A DNA stretch of 64,000 nucleotides, from NCBI GenBank assembly GCA_902475535.1, contig CABRZR010000010.1, forward strand, positions 34,003 to 98,002, in the 5' to 3' direction. The stretch comes from QAMH01 sp900556425 (GTDB lineage Bacteria; Actinomycetota; Coriobacteriia; Coriobacteriales; QAMH01). The position numbers and the translations under genes were made by a program. The stretch's first letter is position 1. Each line of letters begins with the position of its first letter. The notes beneath the pieces were generated by a model, which was not told the origin of the DNA, searched no databases, and worked only from the letters and a program-made list of their open reading frames with translations. Below, piece by piece: positions 33,433 to 40,694 of this stretch.

Positions 33433-34770
33433 GTGAGCCAAGAACCCCGCATCGCATTCGTCACGCTCGGTTGCGCCAAGAACGAGGTCGACACCGACAA
33501 GATGCAAGCGCGACTCGTTGCCGCCGGCTTTTCGCTTGTCGATGACGTTAACGATGCAGACCTCGTCATCGTCAACACCTGCGCATTCCTTGCAAGTGCC
33601 GTCGAGGAGAGCCTCGAGGTCATCTTCGATTTGGTGGGTCGCGAAAACGCGGCGGGCGAAGAGCTCAAGGTGCTCGTTGCCGGTTGCATGCCCTCGCGTT
33701 ACGGCGACTCCCTGTCAGACGAGCTCGTCGAGGCAGCCGGTTTCCTCGCGGCAGGCGAGGAAGACCATGTCGTAGAAGAGGTCAATCGCTTGCTCGGCCT
33801 CGAGGGCTGCCTCATGGGTGGCGGGCCAAAGCTTCTGCGTCATGCGCATCCAAGCAGCGCCTACGTCAAGATATCGGATGGCTGTGATCGTTTCTGCTCG
33901 TATTGCATGATTCCGCACATACGCGGACGTTACCACAGTTACACGCTTGACCAGATCGATGACGAGGTCGCCGAGCTCGTCTGCAATGGCGTACGCGAGA
34001 TTGTCCTCATCGGGCAGGATACGGGTATATGGGGAAGCGACTTCGATGAGCCTGCAACCACGGCGCAGCTTCTCGAGACCCTCGCACGAAGGTATCCGGA
34101 AACGTGGTTCAGGCTTTTGTACGTGCAGCCCGAAGGCATCACCGACGAGCTCCTCGATGCCATGGCAAAAATTCCCAACGTTTGCTCATATCTCGATATG
34201 CCCCTGCAACACGTCAACGCGGAAGTTCTCGCGCGCATGAACCGCAGTGGTAACCCGCGAGACATACTCGCGCTCATCGAGCGGGTGCGCGCGCATGTTC
34301 CGGGCATCATGATGCGCACGACGCTCATGGCAGGATTTCCCGGCGAGACCGAGGAACAGTTCGAGGAGCTTCTCGACTTCGTTGACGAAGCGCAGTTCGA
34401 TTACGCTGGTGTCTTCGCGTTCTCGCCCGAAGAGGGGAGTGCTGCATACGAGTTGGACGGCCTGCTCGATGATGACGAGCGCATGGAGCGCGCGCAACGC
34501 CTGCTCGATACCTGCGAGGCGATCGGGACCGCACGCGTGGCCGCATGTGTCGACACGTATGCAAAGGTGCTCGTCGAGGGTTACGAGGAGACCGATGCCG
34601 GTTTGGAGGCCCTGTGTCGTACGCAGGGCCAGGCTCCCGAAGTGGACGGACAGGTGCATGTGCCCATCAAAGACCATGATGAGCTAAAGCCCGGGCAGTT
34701 TGCCCAGGTAAAGCTCACGGGTAGCTTCTTCTACGAAATCGAGGGGGAGCTCGTAGATCATGCCTGCTGA
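33433..34770 (+). CDS. rimO: Ribosomal protein S12 methylthiotransferase
   Basis: Protein of 445 residues, GTG start. N-terminal UPF0004 domain with cysteines in LGCAKNEVD, NTCAF and AGCMPSR holds one 4Fe-4S cluster; the radical SAM cluster is C151-x3-C155-x2-C158 (CDRFCSYC). A C-terminal TRAM domain follows (VLVEGYEETD...). It methylthiolates Asp of ribosomal protein S12. The PHIRGRYHS segment favours RimO over MiaB; MiaB is encoded at 43.8 kb. Confidence 0.92.
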   Translation: MSQEPRIAFVTLGCAKNEVDTDKMQARLVAAGFSLVDDVNDADLVIVNTCAFLASAVEESLEVIFDLVGRENAAGEELKVLVAGCMPSRYGDSLSDELVEAAGFLAAGEEDHVVEEVNRLLGLEGCLMGGGPKLLRHAHPSSAYVKISDGCDRFCSYCMIPHIRGRYHSYTLDQIDDEVAELVCNGVREIVLIGQDTGIWGSDFDEPATTAQLLETLARRYPETWFRLLYVQPEGITDELLDAMAKIPNVCSYLDMPLQHVNAEVLARMNRSGNPRDILALIERVRAHVPGIMMRTTLMAGFPGETEEQFEELLDFVDEAQFDYAGVFAFSPEEGSAAYELDGLLDDDERMERAQRLLDTCEAIGTARVAACVDTYAKVLVEGYEETDAGLEALCRTQGQAPEVDGQVHVPIKDHDELKPGQFAQVKLTGSFFYEIEGELVDHAC

Positions 34771-35395
34771 AACCGAACGCATCTGGACACCGGCGAACAT
34801 CGTCACGCTCACGCGCATACTGCTCATCCCCGTCTTCGTTGCCGCGCTGCTCTCGCCTTGGCCAACATGGCTTCCCGAACCGGAATTCTGGGCGATGTGG
34901 CAGCCCTGGATTGCCGCCGCCGTCTTCGTCGTCATCTCGGCTACCGATGCCATCGACGGACATCTCGCCCGTTCGCGTGACGAGATTACTGACTTGGGCA
35001 AGTTTCTCGATCCGCTTGCGGACAAGATACTCGTGTGCGCCGCATTGCTCGCGCTCGTCGAGCTCCACACCTTCCCTTCGTGGGTGGCGCTCATCATCAT
35101 CGCCCGCGAGTTCATCGTGTCGGGTCTTCGCATGGTCGCTGCGGCGCAGGGCAAGGTTATTGCCGCAAGCATGTTCGGCAAGTTCAAGACCGTCCTGCAG
35201 ATTTGCGCGATCCTGTTGTTCACCGTCAAGGATTCGCTCCAGATCACGCTCATGGGCGATGGCTTCGCGACCTGCTTTACCATTTTCTCATGGCTCGTCT
35301 TGCTTGCCGCCGTCGTCATGACAATCGTTTCCATGATCGATTACTTCTACAAGTCTCGTGAGGTGCTAGGCTTTGGCAAGCGATCTGATCAATAG
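34760..35395 (+). CDS. pgsA: CDP-diacylglycerol--glycerol-3-phosphate 3-phosphatidyltransferase
   Basis: Protein of 211 residues. CDP-alcohol phosphotransferase motif DAIDGHLARSRDEITDLG...DPLADK is intact and several transmembrane helices flank it. It makes phosphatidylglycerol phosphate at the membrane. The start lies inside rimO (11-base overlap) and its end overlaps cinA by 23 bases, a compact order rimO-pgsA-cinA-recA that is common in Gram-positive genomes and supports this assignment over the paralogue at 354. Confidence 0.92.
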   Translation: MPAETERIWTPANIVTLTRILLIPVFVAALLSPWPTWLPEPEFWAMWQPWIAAAVFVVISATDAIDGHLARSRDEITDLGKFLDPLADKILVCAALLALVELHTFPSWVALIIIAREFIVSGLRMVAAAQGKVIAASMFGKFKTVLQICAILLFTVKDSLQITLMGDGFATCFTIFSWLVLLAAVVMTIVSMIDYFYKSREVLGFGKRSDQ

Positions 35396-35879
35396 CATCG
35401 ATGAGGAGAATCGCCGCCTTGCCGAACGCGTGCTCGCCCGTGCACGCGAGAGGGGCGTGACGCTTGGCTGTGCCGAATCCTGCACGGGTGGCATGATTGC
35501 CGCGGCCCTTACGGCCATTTCCGGTTCATCGGATAGCTTCGTTGGCGGCATCGTGAGTTATTGGGTCGATGTCAAGGAGCATGTCCTGGGCGTCGATGCG
35601 GAGCTTATCGAAGAGCATGGCGTCGTGAGCGTCGAGACGGCCGAGGCGATGGCCGCCGGCGCGCGCAATACGCTCGCATGCGACTACGCTGTGGCCACCA
35701 CCGGCATCGCCGGCCCGACGGGGGCGGAACCCGGAAAGCCCGTCGGGACCGTTTGCTACGGCATCGCGACACCCAACGCATGCACGAGCTTTACGACGCG
35801 CGTGGGTGATTCGCGCGAAGAGGTGCGAGCCCGAGCCGTAACGCATGCGCTCGAAGCGCTCCTCGAGGCCCTTTCGTAG
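35373..35879 (+). CDS. pncC: CinA C-terminal domain protein (nicotinamide-nucleotide amidase)
   Basis: Protein of 168 residues consisting only of the CinA C-terminal domain: GCAESCTGGMIAAALT near 31-46 and TTGIAGPTGAEPGKPVGTV. This domain deamidates NMN to nicotinate mononucleotide. TTG start inside pgsA with GAGG upstream; no better start exists. The N-terminal CinA (MoCF-like) domain of longer family members is absent, as in E. coli YgaD/PncC. Confidence 0.85.
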   Translation: MASDLINSIDEENRRLAERVLARARERGVTLGCAESCTGGMIAAALTAISGSSDSFVGGIVSYWVDVKEHVLGVDAELIEEHGVVSVETAEAMAAGARNTLACDYAVATTGIAGPTGAEPGKPVGTVCYGIATPNACTSFTTRVGDSREEVRARAVTHALEALLEALS

Positions 35880-35889
35880 TCTGGAATTC

Positions 35890-35944
35890 GGGTTTCGCTC
35901 GTATTTTGCTCTGTATTTGCTCCGGTTTCACTCGTGTTTTGCTC
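35890..35944. repeat. Imperfect 22-nt direct repeat upstream of recA
   Basis: Two copies, 35890-35911 and 35923-35944 (19/22 identical, 33-base period), rich in TTTGCTC. Located in the cinA-recA gap, more than 70 bases upstream of the recA promoter. Function unknown. Confidence 0.55.
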
Positions 35945-36014
35945 AGATTCTGGGGGTGGATGTCCCGGTTGCACGCATTGTAGAGTGAGGTCGCGGTGAT
36001 CGAAGGCTCGTTTG

Positions 36015-36043
36015 TTGACACCGTACATATGTTCGATTACCAT
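36015..36043 (+). promoter_or_regulatory. recA promoter with embedded LexA box
   Basis: TTGACA (36015-36020), 17-base spacer, TACCAT (36038-36043). Inside the spacer is CGTACATATGTTCG (36022-36035), one mismatch from the Gram-positive SOS box consensus CGAAC-N4-GTTCG. LexA bound here would block RNA polymerase. LexA is encoded at 48.3-48.9 kb. Confidence 0.85.
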
Positions 36044-36086
36044 ATGCGCGTAGCGTGCATACGTAGAAGAGGAACGGAGCTCACCC

Positions 36087-37223
36087 ATGGCCCGCACAGC
36101 AAGCAAGGCAAAGATTCCCTCGGAGGCCTCCAAGGAGGAGGCGCTCAAGATCACCAAAGAGCAAATCAGGAAGAAGTACGGCGATGGTTCCATCATGCGC
36201 CTGGGCGACGAGGACTCCGCCCTCGACGTTGAGGTCATCCCCACGGGCGCCCTTGCACTCGATGCCGCCCTCGGTATCGGTGGCGTGCCCCGTGGTCGTA
36301 TCGTCGAGATCTACGGCCCCGAGTCAAGTGGCAAGACCACGCTCTCGCTGCAGATCGTCGCAGAGGCTCAGGCCCTCGGCGGAGTTGCCGCCTTCATCGA
36401 CGCCGAGCACGCGCTTGACCCTGTCTACGCCGCCAAGATTGGCGTCGATATCGACGAGCTTCTCATCTCGCAGCCAGATACGGGCGAGCAAGCCCTCGAG
36501 ATTTGCGACATGCTCGTGCGCTCCAATGCCGTCTCCTGCATCGTCATCGACTCCGTTGCCGCGCTTGTTCCGCGCGCGGAGATCGAGGGAGAGATAGGCG
36601 ATGCCAGCGTTGGCTTGCAGGCACGTCTCATGAGTCAGGCCCTGCGCAAGCTCGCGGGCTCCCTCTCCAAGTCAAACACCTGCTGCATCTTCATCAACCA
36701 GCTACGTGAGAAGATCGGTGTCATGTTCGGCAGTCCAGAGACCACAACCGGCGGCCGTGCGCTCAAGTTCTTCTCGTCCGTTCGTCTCGACATCCGTCGT
36801 ATCGAGACCATCAAGGTGGATGGCGGTGCTGTGGGCAACCGCGTGCGTGTCAAGGTCGTCAAGAACAAGTGCTCCGCGCCCTTCAGGCAGGCGGAGTTCG
36901 ACATCATGTACGGTACTGGCATCTCGCGCGAGGGCAACATCCTCGATATGGCCGTCGATGAGAAAATAGTCACCAAGTCTGGTTCTTGGTATACCTACGG
37001 TGACGAGCGCTTGGGGCAAGGTCGCGAAGCTGCGAAGAACGCCCTGGTCGAGAGCCCGGCACTGCGTCGCGAGATCGAGAATAAGGTGCGTGCCGCCATC
37101 GGTCTGCCTGTTGAGTACGATGACGACGATGCCTTCACGCTTGCCGATGTCCCGGCAGGCGGCTTCACCGGTTCGGAGAACCTTGCCGATTCCGTCGTGA
37201 CCGAGGGCTCCGCTGCCGAGTAA
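36087..37223 (+). CDS. recA: Recombinase A
   Basis: Protein of 378 residues, slightly longer than usual because of an acidic C-terminus. Walker A GPESSGKTT at 77-85, the MAW segment, and the L2 loop region (REKIGVMFGSPETTTGG). It catalyses homologous strand exchange and stimulates LexA self-cleavage. Own SOS-type promoter; recX follows after 8 bases. Confidence 0.97.
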   Translation: MARTASKAKIPSEASKEEALKITKEQIRKKYGDGSIMRLGDEDSALDVEVIPTGALALDAALGIGGVPRGRIVEIYGPESSGKTTLSLQIVAEAQALGGVAAFIDAEHALDPVYAAKIGVDIDELLISQPDTGEQALEICDMLVRSNAVSCIVIDSVAALVPRAEIEGEIGDASVGLQARLMSQALRKLAGSLSKSNTCCIFINQLREKIGVMFGSPETTTGGRALKFFSSVRLDIRRIETIKVDGGAVGNRVRVKVVKNKCSAPFRQAEFDIMYGTGISREGNILDMAVDEKIVTKSGSWYTYGDERLGQGREAAKNALVESPALRREIENKVRAAIGLPVEYDDDDAFTLADVPAGGFTGSENLADSVVTEGSAAE

Positions 37224-37231
37224 ACGCCTCG

Positions 37232-37690
37232 ATGATGGTCACGTCCCAACGACATAGCGAGGCGATGGAAAAGATCAACGTGCTTGTCGGCGTTCGCGAG
37301 CGCAGCGTCAAGGAGGTTCGCGAACGCCTCGCCTCCTGCGATTTCACCCACGAGGAGGTCGAGGACGCCGTCGAGACAGCCGTGCGTGTCAATCTTATCA
37401 ACGAGGAGCGCTATACTCGCGCGTTCATTCGCGGCAAGACACACTCGGGATGGGGGAGGATCAAGATTCTCGCGCGTCTTGCGGCCAACGGCATCGACGA
37501 GCAAACCATCGCCCTCTGCAGCGACGAGTTCTCTTCAACCAGGGACGAATATCAAGTCGCCATGGCCGAGCTTTCCAAGCGCAAGGCCCATTCCAAGAAC
37601 CCCTACGCAACCTACATGCGACGTCTTATCGGTAGGGGCTTTTCCTACGAGCTTTCAAATCGTGTCGTGCGCGACTATCTCTCCGCATAA
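37232..37690 (+). CDS. recX: Regulatory protein RecX
   Basis: Protein of 152 residues in the usual place after recA. Shows the RecX three-helix repeats (RSVKEVRERLASCDF..., EERYTRAFIRGKTHSGWG, YEVAM-type third helix). RecX limits RecA filament growth. The start is uncertain: two adjacent ATGs at 37232/37235 without a clear ribosome site, and ATG 37265 further in. Sharing the recA transcript would make it SOS-induced. Confidence 0.85.
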   Translation: MMVTSQRHSEAMEKINVLVGVRERSVKEVRERLASCDFTHEEVEDAVETAVRVNLINEERYTRAFIRGKTHSGWGRIKILARLAANGIDEQTIALCSDEFSSTRDEYQVAMAELSKRKAHSKNPYATYMRRLIGRGFSYELSNRVVRDYLSA

Positions 37691-37763
37691 GCTGACATAT
37701 TTGCATCGGGAAGTTCGTCGCTTCTGCCATCAATCCGTCCAGATATTACGTCAACATGAACAC

Positions 37764-37982
37764 TTCGATACTGCCCCTCATATGGTAGGATAACGGGTGG
37801 CATTCATTTATCCCTCGCATGTATGCGAGTTATATATGCGGGTTGCATATTCTATATCGAGGTTTTCCCAGCTCAACGCTGGTTCAATAGTATATGGATT
37901 GCAATGAGTGCCGGATGTATCCGGCCTTTTTCATCGGTACATCCAAACGTACTTATATGACATAGGAAAGGTACCAGTCAAA
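37764..37982 (+). promoter_or_regulatory. Structured 5' leader of rny with competing terminator (riboswitch-like)
   Basis: A candidate promoter (TTCGAT 37764-37769, 16-base spacer, TAGGAT 37786-37791) would start RNA near 37798. From exactly that base, 37798-37808 can pair with 37903-37913 (11 pairs, two G-U), extended by 37810-37813 with 37896-37899. Inside this closing helix lie three hairpins: 37814-37829 (CTCGCA-TGTA-TGCGAG), 37834-37850 (ATATGC-GGGTT-GCATAT) and 37868-37882 (CCAGC-TCAAC-GCTGG). The 3' strand of the closing helix overlaps the left arm of an intrinsic terminator at 37910-37931, so the two structures are mutually exclusive. No known riboswitch class was recognised. Alternatively it is simply the recA-recX terminator. 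Confidence 0.55.
37910..37931 (+). terminator. Intrinsic terminator upstream of rny
   Basis: GCCGGA, loop TGTA, TCCGGC followed by CTTTTTC. It lies 52 bases before the rny start codon and shares its left arm with the leader's closing helix; its UGUA loop is the same as in the hairpin at 37814. Confidence 0.8.
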
Positions 37983-39533
37983 ATGGAAATCGTTATCTAC
38001 GTCGTTGTCGCGGTTGTCTGCCTCGCCGTAGGTTTCCTGGTCTCCCGCCTTGTTTCAGGCGGTAATGCAAAGAGTGCCATGGCCGAGGCCGAGCGCACAC
38101 TTGCTGATGCCGAGAAATCCGCAGAGAACATTCGCCGTGAGGCAACAATCGAAGCAAAGGACGAAGCGCTCAAGATCAAGCAGCAGGCCGAGGAAGAAGC
38201 TCGCAGGCAGACCGAGGAGGTCCGTCAGCAGAGCAAGGATATACAGGCACGTTCCGATCGCCTCGAACAGCGCGAGAACTCCCTCGACAAGCGCAGCTCC
38301 GGGCTCGATAAGCGTGAGCAGCAGCTCAATAGCCTGCAGTCGCGCACCGAAAGCCTTAACAAGAAGCTCGAGACCAAGCTCGACGAGGCCGACCGTCGCC
38401 TTCTCGACATCGCATCGCTGACCAAGGACGAGGCTCGTGACATCGTTCTCGACGACATCCGCGAGGAGTGCACGGCCGAAGCCGCCGGCATCATCCGTGA
38501 TATCGAGTCGCGCACCAAGGCCGAAGCCAATCGCAAGTCCCGAGAGATCCTCTCCGTCGCCATTCAGCGCATGGCCGCCGATTACACGGCCGAGCGCACC
38601 GTCACTTCCGTCCAGATTCCGTCTGATGACATCAAGGGCCGCATCATCGGTCGTGAGGGACGAAACATTCGCTCCTTCGAGCAAATCACCGGCGTCAATC
38701 TCATTATCGACGACACGCCCGAGACCGTCACACTCTCGTGTTTCGACCCGGTTCGCCGCGAGACCGCACGCATCACGCTCGAGAACCTCATCGCCGACGG
38801 ACGCATTCATCCTGCGCGTGTCGAGGAGATGTTCGAGAAGGCGACGCGTTACGTCGACCAACAGGTTCAAGAGGCCGGCGAACAGGCGACCTTCGACATG
38901 GGCATTCATGACTTGCATCCCGACATCGTCAAAACGCTCGGCCGCCTCAAGTACCGCACCTCGTATGGTCAGAACGTCCTGCAGCATTCTCTCGAAGTCG
39001 CGACGCTTTCCGGCGCCATCGCAAGCGAGCTCGGCCTTGACCCCATTATTGCCAAGCGTGCGGGTTTGCTGCATGACCTTGGCAAGGCCGTTGATCACGA
39101 GGTAGAGGGATCGCATGCCGTCATCGGTGCGGATCTCGCTCGCCGTTATGGCGAGAATCCCGCCATCGTGCATGCCATCGAGGCTCATCATGCCGACGTC
39201 GAGCCTTCTACCGTGCTTGCCGTCATTATCCAGGCTGCCGATGCCGTAAGTGCCGCCCGTCCGGGCGCACGCCGCGAGAGCTATGAGAATTACATCAAGC
39301 GCCTCGAAAAGCTCGAGGAGATCGCCAACTCGCATGAGGGTGTCGAGCGGACCTATGCCATGCAGGCTGGACGTGAGGTTCGCGTCATGGTGCAGCCCGA
39401 TTCCATCGACGATGCAAAGTCGACCGTCCTCGCGCATGACATCGCCAAGCAAATTGAGGACGAGATGCAGTACCCTGGTCAGATTCACGTTGTCGTGATT
39501 CGCGAGTCCCGTTCCGAGGCGCTCGCCAAATAA
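37983..39533 (+). CDS. rny: Ribonuclease Y
   Basis: Protein of 516 residues, standard length. N-terminal transmembrane helix (MEIVIYVVVAVVCLAVGFLV), a long coiled coil (about 25-190), a KH domain (about 200-270) and an HD domain with LLHDLGKAVDH near 361-371. Membrane-bound endonuclease that starts mRNA decay. ATG 37983 is chosen: AGGAAAGG lies 11 bases upstream and the transmembrane helix starts at once. The frame is open to a GTG at 37908 but that start would lie within the terminator hairpin. Confidence 0.93.
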   Translation: MEIVIYVVVAVVCLAVGFLVSRLVSGGNAKSAMAEAERTLADAEKSAENIRREATIEAKDEALKIKQQAEEEARRQTEEVRQQSKDIQARSDRLEQRENSLDKRSSGLDKREQQLNSLQSRTESLNKKLETKLDEADRRLLDIASLTKDEARDIVLDDIREECTAEAAGIIRDIESRTKAEANRKSREILSVAIQRMAADYTAERTVTSVQIPSDDIKGRIIGREGRNIRSFEQITGVNLIIDDTPETVTLSCFDPVRRETARITLENLIADGRIHPARVEEMFEKATRYVDQQVQEAGEQATFDMGIHDLHPDIVKTLGRLKYRTSYGQNVLQHSLEVATLSGAIASELGLDPIIAKRAGLLHDLGKAVDHEVEGSHAVIGADLARRYGENPAIVHAIEAHHADVEPSTVLAVIIQAADAVSAARPGARRESYENYIKRLEKLEEIANSHEGVERTYAMQAGREVRVMVQPDSIDDAKSTVLAHDIAKQIEDEMQYPGQIHVVVIRESRSEALAK

Positions 39534-39608
39534 CCAGATGAGCACGTTTGTGACCAAAGCGGGCCATGGAGTATGTGCTTCATGGCCCGCTGCGCATGTG
39601 GAGGACGA

Positions 39609-40691
39609 ATGTCTGATGACGATCTGATCGGGTTCATTGCATCCGTTTCGGGTGATGACCATCTCGCCATCGAGGAAAACCTCGGTGACGGCTTTGTGCG
39701 TCTCAAGACCGCCGAGGCGGAGCGGCGGCAGGCCAAGCACGACATACGCTGCGTCGAGGACATCGTCATCGAGATGCTACGCAACGCTCGCGATGCGCAT
39801 GCGAGCGCCATATACGTGGCCACGAGTCGTGAGGGCGCTCTCAAGACGCTCGTTTTCCTCGATGACGGTGACGGCATCCCTGCCGACATGCACGAGCGCA
39901 TATTCGAGCCGCGTGTCACCTCGAAGCTCGAGACCATGGTCATGGACACCTGGGGCGTACATGGTCGCGGTATGGCGCTGTACTCGATCAAATCAAATGC
40001 CGCCGACGCACACGTTGTCGCATCGGCACCAGAGCTGGGCTCATCTCTTGCCATCCGCATTGACCTTGAGTCCCTTGACGAGAAGACCGACCAATCGTCA
40101 CTGCCCGTCATCGGCACCGACGAGGAAGGAAAGCTCGCCGTCATTTCCGGTCCGCATAACGTCAATCGCACGCTCGTCGAGTTTGCTCTTGACGTGCGGG
40201 ATTCCATCGACGTCTTCATCGGGTCTCCCGCCGAGATCGTCGCCACGCTCATCAAGCGCGGTCGGGCTCAAGTCAGGGACACGCACTTGCTGTTCTGCAA
40301 TGATATCGAAAGGCTACCTGTCACCCTCAGGCCTGCCATTGCCGGTGACGCTGCCGAGCTCGCCGCCATCTGTGGTGATCTCGGGCTCGAGATGTCGGAG
40401 CGCACGGCGCATCGTATCCTCGCTGGCCAGATCGCAACGCTTGTCCCCCTGCTTGATCGCCTCGTCCCGCAGCAGCGTTCCTCGCAAGGCCAGGGGCAAC
40501 CCATCGACCTCTATCAGGACCGACGGGGTCTCAAACTCTCGACGGATGACCTGTCCGCCTTCTCACGTGAACTCGAGAAAGCTTTTGCGACAATCGCACA
40601 TCGCTACTACATCGAACTCAGCGAGGAGCCTATAATTCGCGTTGGCAAGGATGCGATTAACGTCAAGTTTCCCTTTGATAAGGAGCTGTAG
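39609..40691 (+). CDS. GHKL-type ATPase domain protein of unknown function
   Basis: Protein of 360 residues. Residues about 45-150 form a GHKL (Hsp90/MutL/histidine kinase) ATP-binding fold: N box E55-x3-N59-x2-D62 (VIEMLRNARDAHAS), G1 box LDDGDGIP at 84-91 and G2 box GVHGRGMALYS at 117-127. The rest has no recognised domain, no transmembrane segment and no phospho-acceptor histidine domain, so it is not a normal sensor kinase; MutL-like or Hsp90/MORC-like ATPase action is possible. ATG follows GGAGGACGA. Lies 75 bases after rny and 3 bases before pgm, so it is probably co-expressed. Confidence 0.75.
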   Translation: MSDDDLIGFIASVSGDDHLAIEENLGDGFVRLKTAEAERRQAKHDIRCVEDIVIEMLRNARDAHASAIYVATSREGALKTLVFLDDGDGIPADMHERIFEPRVTSKLETMVMDTWGVHGRGMALYSIKSNAADAHVVASAPELGSSLAIRIDLESLDEKTDQSSLPVIGTDEEGKLAVISGPHNVNRTLVEFALDVRDSIDVFIGSPAEIVATLIKRGRAQVRDTHLLFCNDIERLPVTLRPAIAGDAAELAAICGDLGLEMSERTAHRILAGQIATLVPLLDRLVPQQRSSQGQGQPIDLYQDRRGLKLSTDDLSAFSRELEKAFATIAHRYYIELSEEPIIRVGKDAINVKFPFDKEL

Positions 40692-40694
40692 TCC

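Noticed and set aside
35756..36244. Minus-strand frame with a repeated EQNTSET segment between cinA and recA
   Set aside because: It overlaps cinA and recA on the opposite strand and covers the recA promoter; the peptide repeat only reflects the DNA direct repeat.
37908..37982. N-terminal extension of RNase Y from GTG 37908
   Set aside because: The start falls within the terminator hairpin, has no ribosome site, and the extension precedes the normal membrane-helix N-terminus.
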